Positions 34,776-44,875 of a DNA stretch of 64,000 bases are shown piece by piece. Position 1 is the stretch's first letter. Each line of letters begins with the position of its first letter. The translations under genes and the position numbers were made by a program. The stretch comes from Limnephilus marmoratus. Its lineage: Eukaryota; Arthropoda; Insecta; Trichoptera; Limnephilidae. The notes beneath the pieces are model-generated. The model was not told the origin of the DNA and searched no databases. It saw only the letters and a list, made by a program, of their open reading frames with translations. The stretch is from positions 49,959,117 through 50,023,116 of the forward strand of contig OU862912.1 in the NCBI GenBank assembly GCA_917880885.1, written 5' to 3'.

Positions 34776-37700
34776 TTAAGTTAGGTCAAAGACCAACTCA
34801 ATATGATTGGCCTTGGTTACAAGGCACACACAAAAAATATATATATATGCCTTTTGTGAAAGTTGTCCTCTCAGACGAGCAAGCGTGATACAGAGGGGAC
34901 CTGCGTAATCTACACTGGTGTGAACGAAAGCCCTTGCTTCTACAACACGACATGAAGGTAAAGCTGCCATTTTCAGTGTAGGATGCGATGGATTTAAGCG
35001 GAAGCAGCAATTGCATTTCCGCACTTTTGTCCTAATAACAGTCCTGGCATCTAATATCCAATAGCGCTGCCGTAAGATGGACATAAGAAGTCCAGGGCCT
35101 ATATGAAAGTACATGACATGGAAATGATCAACGATAAGATCCACAACACAGTCATGTTTAGGAAGTAAACCCGGAAGTTTAACCTCAAATGGTAAATCCG
35201 CTTTAGAAGGCCGCCCCCCAATACGTAACAAATTATCCTCATCGAGAAAAACTAATAAATTCCGAAGCTTTTTTGAATTGTATATGGACAATTTGCCTTT
35301 ATGGAGTTCAGCAATATCTTCTATAAAATGAAAACTCTGCACAGAACGAATCATAACTTTTTTACAGGAAGGTGATACCTTTTTTACGAATCGAAGGACA
35401 TAAACTACTATCCTTAAAGGTTTATCCCAAGTGGATATACGCTTAGCCATTTCACTCAGGACCGATTTTTCACCCTGAAATGTTGCAATGAGCACATTAG
35501 CTTTGTGTTCAGGCATTTCACCAGTATTGGTAGGGTGAAACGGTTTTAATGGCCATTCCAAAGGTGGGCTGCGAATCCATGATAGGCCGTTCCACCATAA
35601 ATCATGTGAAACGAGTTGGGAAGGAAGCAAGCCACGAGAAAGGCAGTCGCTCGGGTTTTCTCTAACGGCGACATGATAAAACTTCTCAGGAGGCAAATTC
35701 TCCTGACATTGAGCCACGTGATTACTAACAAACACCGACCATCGATGTGGCGACGAATGTATCCATGAAAGCGCAATGCTAGAATCTGAAAATGCGTATG
35801 TTCCTGCAATAGGAAGACGCTCAGAATAATTATCTTGAACCGTCCGTATTAATTTGGACATCAATACTGCGGCACAGAGCTCCAAACGAGCGAGGGTCGT
35901 CACTTTGGTGGGAGAAACCTTTGATTTTGCGCACAATAATCTCACTGTAATTTTCCCAAACAGATCAGTGGTATGCAAATAAATCACACTGCCGTAACCA
36001 TTCATGCTTGCATCGCAGAAAGCAACAACGAGCACCGTACTGTCTTTCAGGACACCAACATGGCGAGGGATTTTCATCATTGAAATTAGAGGAAATTCCT
36101 GTGTAAGCGCCGAAAACCGACGAATAACGCTATCAGGGGGTGTATCATCCCAACCAATGTTGCACAGCCATAGCTCTTTGATAAGTAATTTAGCGTACAG
36201 AATGACAGGGGCGACCAAGCCGAGGACATCAAATAAGCGGGCGACTATGGAGAGTATGCTCCGCTTTGTGCACTTCTCCTGAACATAAGATGTCGTAAAG
36301 AAGAAGCTGTCATCAGCTGGTTCCCACGAAAGGCCCAACACCTTAGAGGTATTGTTAGAACCAACAGTGAAGTCCACCGCACTGCGGTGAAAATCTGGAA
36401 GGTTTTCAAGTACAACTTGAGAACTAGTAGTCCATTTGACCAAATCAAAGGCACCGGACTTGAATAACGAGATTAATTCTCGAGAAAGACGTACGGCGCT
36501 GGACTCATCTGCAATAGAATAGACCAGGTTGTCCACATACAACTTGAACTCTGCCACATTGGCAGTATACGGGAAATGTGGTCTCATATCTTTGGCTAAC
36601 TGACGAAAGTCAAATAAAAACATAAACCAATCAGTTTGCAAATTGAGACCAGTATGCAAGATGGCATTTAGTGACAGCCCTGTATGTGTCTTAGCGCTAG
36701 CGTCCAGCACAATCCTAGGCATAGGATTATCAGGACGAATGGCGGCATGATGGATGTAATATCCATCATCTGCAATTTCAGACCTACTACAGAATACTAA
36801 GAACCTCATATCACCTTTGATTATACAGTGATTAGGCAGTTTATTTGTGATACTATCAACGACAAGTGCATGTATATTACATTTATTATTTGAATACACG
36901 CGCGACTCAATGTCTAAATAGACGTCACTGAAGATTGGTCGTGAAGCTGAACCAATTTCTTTGACAAAAGAATTACTCAAAGGAATTATTGGTAAATTCA
37001 GTGACTTACAACAATCTATCGTAATCAAATTATTCTGCGAGCCATTATCAATTAAACATTGAACAATCATTTTCTTACCATTTTTAAGTTTCGCATATAT
37101 TTGAGCAGTTGAAAGTAAACTAGTCAAATTAGGCGTTACTCTGGCGGCCAATAAGCATGAAGGGCTAACGTGCGAGGGTTCCTCTAGTTGCATATTGCAA
37201 TTACCCGTTCCATTGTTACTGGATGGCACTAGAGGGGGGGAAGACTTCTCCTCATTGGTTCGTACTTCTGACGTATGTACTTGAGTGTTTGATTTTAAAT
37301 TATTCCCACCACCAAAGTGCAGTAAGGTATTATGCGATTTTTTGCACACATCGCACACAAGCGTTGATTTGCAAGAATTTACAGTATGTGATGTGCTAAA
37401 ACAATTTACACATAAATGTTTTGATTTTATAAAGTCAAAACGGGCTCGTGGAGATCTCACCGCCCTGAATCGAGAGCAAGCAGTAATTGCATGTTCAGTT
37501 TTTTTACAAAACATACAAGCTTCCAAGGGCATATTCTGAGTCGAGAATGTACGTGCCGAGGCTAGTATCAGGTTACGAGTTCGTTTGACCGGTAAAAAAA
37601 GATCATCAAAAGCATTTAAAGCTTGAAAATCTGGTTTAAATTCTGGATTTAAAGTTAACTGACAATAATTAATATCGTCAATAATGTTTTCAAACTGAAT

Positions 37701-37889
37701 GTACATTTCATCTATTAATTCGGTCTGATCTATGAAAGTTTCATTATTCCTAAAATCGAAATCAGAGACATTTTTTGTCAAGTTAAATAGATCATTAATA
37801 CGTGAAAAAAGTTTTTCCTTTTTCGCTGTTAATGAAATAAGCATTCGATCATATTGATCATTTGAAATTTCTTCCGTAATCCTCAGCAT
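34776..37889 (-). CDS. BEL/Pao Gag-Pol polyprotein, open but internally deleted
   Basis: The 1037-codon frame contains, in order: a Gag remnant; three Cys-rich knuckles (CMFC at 125, CVNC at 160, CDVC at 179); an aspartic protease site, CLIDNGSQNNLI, near 278-289; VLDAS near 393; YVDN at 450-453 where YVDD is expected; RNase H with CDAS (D625), RLEL (E669) and SDSS (D701); NPSDCLSRG near 744; and the start of integrase with its H/H-C/C finger. Compared with the family, most of Gag, about 150 residues between protease and RT, and the RT palm with motifs A and B are absent, and integrase stops after its first core strand. The frame stays open across these losses. The product could not reverse-transcribe. 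Confidence 0.9.
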   Translation of the reverse strand: MLRITEEISNDQYDRMLISLTAKKEKLFSRINDLFNLTKNVSDFDFRNNETFIDQTELIDEMYIQFENIIDDINYCQLTLNPEFKPDFQALNAFDDLFLPVKRTRNLILASARTFSTQNMPLEACMFCKKTEHAITACSRFRAVRSPRARFDFIKSKHLCVNCFSTSHTVNSCKSTLVCDVCKKSHNTLLHFGGGNNLKSNTQVHTSEVRTNEEKSSPPLVPSSNNGTGNCNMQLEEPSHVSPSCLLAARVTPNLTSLLSTAQIYAKLKNGKKMIVQCLIDNGSQNNLITIDCCKSLNLPIIPLSNSFVKEIGSASRPIFSDVYLDIESRVYSNNKCNIHALVVDSITNKLPNHCIIKGDMRFLVFCSRSEIADDGYYIHHAAIRPDNPMPRIVLDASAKTHTGLSLNAILHTGLNLQTDWFMFLFDFRQLAKDMRPHFPYTANVAEFKLYVDNLVYSIADESSAVRLSRELISLFKSGAFDLVKWTTSSQVVLENLPDFHRSAVDFTVGSNNTSKVLGLSWEPADDSFFFTTSYVQEKCTKRSILSIVARLFDVLGLVAPVILYAKLLIKELWLCNIGWDDTPPDSVIRRFSALTQEFPLISMMKIPRHVGVLKDSTVLVVAFCDASMNGYGSVIYLHTTDLFGKITVRLLCAKSKVSPTKVTTLARLELCAAVLMSKLIRTVQDNYSERLPIAGTYAFSDSSIALSWIHSSPHRWSVFVSNHVAQCQENLPPEKFYHVAVRENPSDCLSRGLLPSQLVSHDLWWNGLSWIRSPPLEWPLKPFHPTNTGEMPEHKANVLIATFQGEKSVLSEMAKRISTWDKPLRIVVYVLRFVKKVSPSCKKVMIRSVQSFHFIEDIAELHKGKLSIYNSKKLRNLLVFLDEDNLLRIGGRPSKADLPFEVKLPGLLPKHDCVVDLIVDHFHVMYFHIGPGLLMSILRQRYWILDARTVIRTKVRKCNCCFRLNPSHPTLKMAALPSCRVVEARAFVHTSVDYAGPLCITLARLRGQLSQKAYIYIFCVCLVTKANHIELVFDLT

Positions 37890-38497
37890 TTTTAAAGAAG
37901 TACAACAATTTTATCACACGAAAAGTTTAAGTTTAACAATAAAATAGGTATTTCGATATTTACCAAAAAATTACGTAATCCGACAATCCTTTGTTTATGT
38001 AATTATTAAAAATATGCTACTAACAGTAATGTTGATTTTTCTGCTTCAAATTTACCAAAAAAAATACGTAAATTGACGCTTTCTAAATAATTCTATAAGA
38101 GGTAGGTATTTCAAGAATATTACCAAAAAATTACGTAAATCTGAAACCTTTCTTATAAAATTTATGCTGTTACCACAAAATTTTACAATAATGTTACAAT
38201 GTTAATAATTAATTAACAATAATGTTGCGAATAATTATCCAAAATTACGACAATTCTGCGAACAATGTTAACAATTAATTAATAATAATAATGTTGCGAA
38301 TAATTATCCAAAATTACGATAATTCTGCGAACATCCAAATATGTCATCCAAAGCAAAAAACAAGACCAGCTATAGTTCTCGAAAAATGAGAGGTACTTCA
38401 AATTTACCAAAAAAATACGTAAATTCGAACATCCATGTAATATCAGCTATAATCTCGAATTGAATGAATAATCCAGGCTACGAAGGACCATTAAATA
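37890..38497 (-). other. BEL leader with internal tandem repeats
   Basis: Between upstream LTR and frame lie a 68-bp unit duplicated in tandem (38198-38264, 38264-38332; shared AATGTTGCGAATAATTATCC) and four scattered versions of TTTACCAAAAAAATACGTAA (near 37960, 38050, 38120, 38400). Such repeats are common in LTR-element leaders; no role can be assigned here. Confidence 0.7.
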
Positions 38498-38836
38498 TGT
38501 AGGGGCGTGTAAATAGCCCCTGACACGAGGGAGTTACTACCCTATGTAAATTAACGAAAATTGAATTCTTCCTTATGTGACACAAAAAACAGTCGACCCA
38601 GCAACTCCAAAAACCAAAGTGAAAACAAACAAATACTCACTCAGAGAATGCAGCTCAGCCACGATGTCCACACAAAAAGACACTTCTTTTCAATAAAAAT
38701 GTCAAGGCGATATTGCATAATCTTAACAGATGTTTCGCACAGCAAGGAAGTTTCAACAATGAAAAATTTGCATATTAATAATGCGTGCCAAAATCCAATC
38801 TTAGGTACAACAATAATTCACTCACTGGGTGAACCA
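38498..38836 (-). repeat. Upstream LTR of BEL, part 1 (339 bp)
   Basis: Matches 33739-34077 apart from one visible substitution. It ends with GTGAACCA, the P-element target duplication. With part 2 (41828-42055, 228 bp) it totals exactly 567 bp. Confidence 0.9.
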
Positions 38837-39215
38837 TGGAACTATGATTGTAAGGAAGCGGCATAAACATTTCGGAACCTATTATACCGCCAAAACCAGT
38901 GTAGCTGTCTCCATTTTTCGGCGGCGGAGAGTGGGGATACAGACGGGGTTACCGCTCAGCGATCGGGGGGAGGGAGAGCGCTTTACAGGGAAGGGCCGAA
39001 CTGGTAATGGGCTCATTATTCAATTTATTTTATAATTAAAAAACGTTCCTCAGTTTTTTTTCGTATTTTAAGCACAAAATATAATAGCCCATTACGTATT
39101 ATTTGCTGAACGAATTTCTTTTTCATAATTAATAGTTTTCTTAGTTTTAACCACGTTTATTGTTTATAAAAAACCGACATATTTCCTGAGCAATGCTCAC
39201 TTCCTCAGCGTTTAC

Positions 39216-41654
39216 TTAATTAAAAAAAAAGATTATGAAATAACTAAGGCATAAAATTAGAGAGTCAGCAACACCATTAAAGAACAAGTGTGTTGCTAAT
39301 TTAACTTTTATTTTTTGATTTTGAAAATTTATATGCATCGGCCTCAATTTGTTCGCAAAATGTAATATTTCGTCATTTTGAATTTGATTTAAGCTTTCCA
39401 AATGATTCCATTTGGCTTCAATCTTATTTTTATCAACTATTACTTTTTTGGCTTGAAAAGCGTTTCGAACTAATTTTATCATGTGGCAGGTATCTAAAAA
39501 TATGCAAACATCTTCTTTAGTAGATGGATGTTCGAAAAAAGTTTTTAATTGTGTAGGATCGAACGAACAGCCTAAAATTTTGGCCATAGAAATGTTCGCC
39601 GGACACCCATCAAACGTTAAAGATACCACATCAATACCCGTAAGATGAATCTTTTCCAAACATTTACATACCAAATTTGCCCTTTGTTCACCGGAAATTC
39701 CATTTACTAAAAAAATCCAACAGGCAACTTCCAACTATCATTGATTGCCACAACCATTAAGACAAAGGCTTCTTTTGCCCTTGTCAGGCAATCGCCGTCT
39801 AACTTAGCACCTATGTCAATAAATCCATGGTAATTGGAGCCATCAAATTCGATCTTAGTCATTATGGCCATTTCATCGATCACTAGTCCGCAGAGTATTT
39901 TTTTACTTGAAGCTTCAGCCTTCATCTTCAAAGCACGAAATGCTTCCACTGTGAAACCAGCCTGGCCATCAATACTCTCGTACCACTTCCCAAGGGTCCT
40001 AGCGTGTGGCAAACATATATCAAAACTTCTTCGTACGTAATCGTTAGCTTTTGGAAAATAAAAATGTAAAGTTAGAGCAAACGATCTAAGGGCCGGGGAG
40101 AATTTTTTTGTCGGTTTTCCTTTATTCTATAGCTGCCGGTTATAAAGTTCTCTACTGCTGATTGAAATTGACTCCAAGTCCGTAAACTCGTTTTCATTAA
40201 AATGTTTACCTTTTTATAAACATGTTAAAATCCCCTGCAAACTGGCAATCTTTTTTAACTGTCGTCTACGTGACGCTTTCAAACTTTTTAGCTCTTTTTT
40301 GCGTTCAATGAAGAGCGTTGTCCACTTCCTCGCTTCTAAGCTAAGTTTTTTTACGAGGAGTGTCTTCCACTTCATCGAGTAACTCATGTGATCTATTGTA
40401 GGCTAATGGGTCTGCTGATTCAGTCGTAGGCTGAAAAAAATTGTATTTGATATCCAGCCCAATTCCGAATTTTTTTAAAGCGTTATTGCAATAAAATATT
40501 AAGTACCTTCTCAATTGAAAGCGAAGATACTGTATGTCTGTGCAATTTTATAAATCAGTTGTATAGAAGCAATCTTGCGAAAAGTGATAGGAGCAAATGC
40601 GGGTTGATTTGATTGGAAACCAGTCATTACTCCGATTTAAGGCATCAACCCACTTTCTTTTTCTCTCAGGGTCTTTTGGAAACCTTTAAAAATAAAAAAT
40701 TATATTATTAAATTTTATGTATGTATATACATATACATACGTTCATACTGCACCCTTGAAGTGAATTTTCAAGAAAACGGGCATTTTAAATCTATATGTA
40801 TATATATATACATATCACAAGAATCGAAACTGCTTCCATCTGGAGCCAGAGAGACTATGGCGTGTATGTTGTGAGGCTGAAGATGTGGGGAGGGGAAGAA
40901 GATGGGGACGAGGAAGGTGGGGAAGTACCCGTCTTTTCAGATCTAGTCAACAAATACAGCTAAAGCCATTTCAAGCAACATTTCAATTTTAATTGGTGGT
41001 CTTACACCAGGGCGATACTGAGAGTATGTTCCAACTGGAACGTGTCGGAAATATATCTTATATTATTTTTAATTATAAAATGTTGAAAACACAAATCAAT
41101 CGAATAAAATTTATTTGCGCGCACCGGGATTTGAACCCGCGACCTCCGGATTGCTAGTAAAGAGCTTTACCCCTCGATCACGGGGGCATGTCAATGTGAC
41201 TTTTACATAACAATACAGTGATTACAAATTAACATTGTAAACATATGTAAAAGGAGTGTTAAATTAGTAGGAAAAAAACTAAAAATAATAGTGCAAAAAA
41301 GACAAAGTAAAAATGTTTCAAAATTAATAAGCTAAATGATAAAAAACACATACCTATGATATGTGTAAATCTCAACTTTATATTTGTGCGTTATGATTAA
41401 TAAAAACATTAAAAATTTTAGGTAGGTAATTATTAATTATTATAATTTAAGTTGACTGATTCGGCCCATTGGCAGTCGGAGTCACGTGATAATATCGGGC
41501 TCATGGCGATCGCGGTTGAAATGAACACGCCGAAAATTATAAAATGTATATTTAAGCTATGTTTAAACACTTACATGTGAAAGGTAAGACCGTCTTTCTT
41601 CTTAAAGGTCTTCATAGAACTACTTTTACAGAACTTTACGGCGCACTGACCCAT
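39216..41654 (-). pseudogene. P-element/THAP9-like transposase, spliced, broken
   Basis: Exon 1 (41654-41575) starts at ATG with MGQCAVKFC and ends at donor GTAAGT. Exon 2 (from 40683, after AG) continues FPKDPERKRKWVDAL and RICSYHF, completing a C2CH THAP DNA-binding domain (C4, C9, then C-x2-H). Exon 3 (from 40430, after a T-rich CAG acceptor) has a basic leucine-rich coiled coil, then FALTLHFYFPKANDYVRRSF, VIDEMAIMTKIEFDG, KEAFVLMVVAIN and LTFDGCPANISMAK, all P-transposase core blocks. Defects: a shift in exon 2 near 40550, breaks and a stop between about 40310 and 40130, a shift at an A7 run near 39715, and loss of the C-terminal third after ATHLFFNGVADSL. Confidence 0.85.
40814..41195 (-). 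repeat. SINE family A, full length, inside the P element
   Basis: Reversed copy with the best-preserved tRNA-like head in the window: T-arm CGGGTTCAAATCCCG and an A-box-like TGATCGAGGGGTAAAGC (41130-41190). It lies in the intron between THAP exons 1 and 2, so splicing need not be affected. Confidence 0.8.
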
Positions 41655-41827
41655 TTTTCTATGTTTTATGAACGTTTTACTGGGAGCTCTATACGCGACC
41701 GAGGTGTAAAAGCCAATGTCAGCCGTCTAAAAACCGTTCGGTAAAATTTTTTAAAAATCACACTTCGGGAGGGTGTGCACACTTTACATGCCGTCTCTCT
41801 AATATCCATACTCTTAGGGGTGAACCA

Positions 41828-42055
41828 CTGGATAATGACTGACCAGTGACATCTGTTGGCCTTTCACTGACACTCCCGTCAGAAGCAATTGCCTGCCTCA
41901 CAGAGGTAAGGAAATGCATGAATACACTGCATCTCAAGTCACATAGGTTAAATTCAATACAATACAAAAACCATAGATGGCGCCCTTATGGTCTTATAGC
42001 ATAAATTATTAATTTAAAGAAATTAATGCCCAAATATATTTATGGCGCATATCCA
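41828..42055 (-). repeat. Upstream LTR of BEL, part 2 (228 bp)
   Basis: Matches 34078-34305 with one visible difference (GGCGCAT against GACGCAT). Its end is followed by GTTCC, the BEL target duplication. Confidence 0.9.
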
Positions 42056-42064
42056 GTTCCCTAA

Positions 42065-42384
42065 GTGGAAAAGTAAGAAAATCCAAAAATTATACATCAG
42101 TACACAACGCCATCTCTATCGAGAATAATGAAATTTATTAGATCATGTAAACTGGAAAATATTTGAAAGTGATTTTTTATATGAAATGAATATAAAAGGA
42201 CTCTAAGTACCTTTTAAAGATCATTAGAGATTATAATGATAATATTATAATTTAAAAACAGATGAGGCAAAAAATGACAACATTGTGTGAGTCAGAAGCC
42301 TCGATAGTATATATTTAAAAAAAAAAAAAGATACTGACAAAAACAAAAAAAACAGGTTGCGCATCGATAATTGCTTCATTGTGT
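42065..42384. other. Unassigned AT-rich sequence
   Basis: Flank of the nested block. No gene or repeat recognised apart from A-rich runs near 42310-42350. Confidence 0.4.
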
Positions 42385-42500
42385 AATTTTTAACTTAATA
42401 AAAAAACTGAATTTAATTCAGTTAATAAGTTAACACAACAGTTATCGATTGTGAGGCGGTAAGAAGTTCGTCGAGTTAGAAATATTTCATACCAGCTGGG
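42385..42500 (-). repeat. Dispersed repeat G, copy 2
   Basis: The reverse complement matches 31822-31910 (CGACGAACTTC.TACCGCCTCA, ATAACTGTTGTGTTAACTTA). Similar phrases occur at the ends of many insect interspersed repeats. Confidence 0.55.
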
Positions 42501-42599
42501 GTACCCGGCTTCGCTCAGGGAGTTGATATGAGATTGAACTGACGTTCGAACCCACGACGGATCTTGCTTTATACCGATGGGTAGCCCCACCCATGCAAA

Positions 42600-42790
42600 A
42601 AAGGCTCCGAATAGTCTACAATGTTTCAGAACATTACACAACATTCAAGAGTGTTTTGGAATGTTCCGCAATGATGTTCCCGATTCCCTAATCCCGAACA
42701 TTCCAGAATGTCTCGGGATGTTCTGGAATATTGTGGAATGATCTCTAATGTTCTGCACTGTTCTAGAAATTTCTAGAAGGCGAAACTTCC
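42600..42790. repeat. Cluster of GAAnnTTC-like palindromes
   Basis: About a dozen overlapping variants of TTCTGGAATGTTC, GGAATATTGTGGAATG and AGAACATT occur within 190 bp. The arrangement resembles tandem heat-shock elements (inverted GAA units) but may only be a low-complexity part of a repeat. No adjacent TATA box or gene was found. Confidence 0.5.
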
Positions 42791-43090
42791 AGCCCTTATA
42801 ACTTCAAAAGCGCCCCCCTTCAGGTAAAAACGGGAACCTTCTTCATGGATGAGGGATGGAGGGCTACCACACCATATTGCTTGATCGTATCGGGATTCGT
42901 TTCTGAGTTTTAGCGGGACGCATATTTTATAAACTTTCTTTTACAATATAATATTAAATATTGATTACGAAAACGGCAAGATAATGCAATAAGCTGCAGG
43001 AAAGAGTATTTCGTAGACACTTCGACCGAATTGGGAGTATTTTTTACATTATAAAATAATTCATAACATTCTGTAATAAAATAATATGTA

Positions 43091-43280
43091 ACGAACGGTC
43101 AGTGGCTGAGTAGGCATCGCGTTTGGGTTCTACCCAGGCGTTGCGTGTTCGATTCCTCGGCTGGATAAATCCCCCATCACGACACAAGCAATATATCCCC
43201 TTACTGTGGTAGTAGTAGCAGATTTTCAGGTTATTCGTAACCCGGGATTGTTTCTGCCTTTTAAAAAACCAAGAATGTTG
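43091..43280 (+). repeat. tRNA-derived SINE family B, full length
   Basis: A box AGTGGCTGAGTAGGC and B box GTGTTCGATTCC lie 45 bp apart in a head that ends CTCGGCTGG. The body is shared with 1-160, and an A-rich end lies near 43262-43270. Confidence 0.8.
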
Positions 43281-43394
43281 AGATCGGTGGAATGTGGATG
43301 GTTGAGATTGGTGTTATCATAATGATAACACTATAATTTATCTATGCCACTTCTATAGGATTGTCCGTGCTCCATAACCTCTTCCTGACACCAC

Positions 43395-43850
43395 TTGAAT
43401 AGATTGTCAACGGAGGCGTCTACTAATATCTACAGGAATTCCAAAAACTGAAAAAATCGAACTAATATCTATGAGAACCAAAGTGTTGACGAATATCTAC
43501 AGCACTGGCAGAGGTTGGATTTGCAATCATGTATATATTGGAATAACGTAATATTGCGAACGCAGTTTAAAAAACTTAATTTATGCAAGTATGTATGTAA
43601 AAATCCCTAATATCGGACTATTGGACACAATTAGCTGATTAGTCCAACCTACGCTCCATAGATATTAGTTCAACCTACGCTCTGTAGATATTAGTCAACA
43701 TTGGGACCGTCATAGATATTCATCCGATCTTAGCTCTGTAGATATTAGTCAACACTCTGAAGTTCGTAGATATTAGTTCAACATATGAGCTGTAGATATT
43801 CGTCCGACATACAGGCTGTAGATATTAGTATCTGGAGTCTTGTCAAACTG
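43395..43850. repeat. Inverted arrays of TAGATATTAGT
   Basis: Seven copies of TAGATATTAGT or a close variant start at about 43659, 43685, 43713, 43739, 43768, 43793 and 43819 (spacing 25-29 bp), joined by variable CAACMT-type linkers. Three reversed copies (ACTAATATCTA) lie at 43421, 43461 and 43489. The layout resembles a foldback element; ends and target duplication were not found. Confidence 0.6.
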
Positions 43851-44049
43851 AGTGGTTAAATATAAATAACAAATCAATTACAATCGTGTTCCGATTAAAC
43901 ACCGCAACATAACACAGCCCAGAAATGCTAAAAAGTTATGCGTACCCAGGAAAATCAACCATCGAAAAAAAAAAAAATTATGCCACTAATTAATAAGTAC
44001 TAAAATGTTTCCAAAGAATAAAGTAAGTATAGTTTTTAGTTGTAATCGG

Positions 44050-44388
44050 TCCATGCATTTGTGTACTAATGCCTCACGGCCTATGTCGTCTAGGGGATAT
44101 TGTGTAGCGGGACTTTTTAAGAAAAGGAAGGAGGAAATTAAGGGTAGGAAAAAGTTAAGAGGGGTGGGTAGGAATCTAGGAGTCAGTGTATCCAGGAGTG
44201 ACAGACGCGTGAATCAATACCTCCCATTGCGGTGCAAGACGATGGGTCGAGAGATTCCTGTAGAAGAGGTCAAATGGTTCATTCAGTCTCTTTCGAATTG
44301 GCCCGGTAAGTCAACAGTTGCATCCTTCGCCAAGACCTAGACAAACCTCACCCCATGAATCCAGACACCCCTGCTCACCATACTGCTT
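44050..44388 (-). repeat. SINE-like family C, reversed
   Basis: The reverse complement runs from AGCAGGGGTGTCTGGATTCA through GGTCTTGGCG and GATTCCTACCCACCCCT to GACATAGGCCG, as in other copies. The 111-codon frame on the plus strand is antisense to the repeat and not a gene. Confidence 0.65.
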
Positions 44389-44689
44389 ACGCCAACGGCA
44401 TGAAACATTCCATATACAGCTGTAGTATGTTTGTAACCCAAATTTGAAAAACAAAGCGAGATACACATAAATTGTGTTTACAGATATAGTTTATGCACCT
44501 AACAAGAATCATTTAACGACTAATTTAGTCGAAACTGCTGTGCTTCTAAAAACATTTTGGCATTTGAATTGGCTTTTTTTATGACAGGCCGTCAATAATG
44601 TAGATACATTTCGTTGTCTACCAAGTTTAGAACTTGCTTTTTTGAGGTGATGATATCATCAAACTGTTATTAAATTGACACTAATATCT

Positions 44690-44875
44690 AATACACATAT
44701 GAACTATTTTGCTTACACATTTCTCCTCTCTTACGACCTCCAATAAATCGCATCAAGTACAAGGTACATTACAGATACTTATAGCGAACAACAACTGAGT
44801 AAAATAATATTATAATAGGATTCAAAAAAATTGGATTTTCCTGGTTTTAAGAATAATCTTATGGCAGTTTTATTT
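44690..44875 (+). repeat. Dispersed repeat F, copy 1
   Basis: Shares GAACTATTTTGC.TA.ACATTT and GGATTTTCCTG.TT with 54970-55080. Non-coding, diverged, family unknown. Confidence 0.45.

Larger units (their letters stand above)
38837..41819 (-). mobile_element. P-element-like DNA transposon, 8-bp TSD GTGAACCA
   Basis: The 2983-bp insertion is bordered by GTGAACCA at 38829-38836 and 41820-41827 (the identity extends to 10 bp). P elements make 8-bp duplications. The ends show weak inverted similarity (TATGATTGTAAGGAAGCGGC against TATGGATATTAGAGAGACGG). The minus strand carries a spliced THAP-transposase gene missing its C-terminus. Near the left end, 39150-39232 looks like a separate A-tailed insertion that may have removed it. 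Confidence 0.85.
33739..42055 (-). mobile_element. BEL/Pao LTR retrotransposon interrupted by a P element
   Basis: Two LTRs (567 bp each) and GTTCC duplicated at 33734-33738 and 42056-42060 delimit the insertion. Coding is on the minus strand, so the upstream LTR is at the high coordinates. Removing the P element and its TSD leaves about 5.3 kb. By eye the LTRs differ at only two positions, hence a young insertion. A candidate primer-binding site, TGGTCCTTCGTAGCC on the minus strand, lies just inside the upstream LTR, and a purine-rich tract borders the downstream LTR. Confidence 0.9.

Noticed and set aside
43395..43850. CRISPR-like array of short repeats with spacers
   Set aside because: Eukaryotic context, reversed copies present, linkers are variable in length and partly similar, and no cas genes.
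44005..44340. 111-codon plus frame
   Set aside because: It lies antisense across a copy of repeat family C that also occurs at 31140 and 63670 without keeping this frame.
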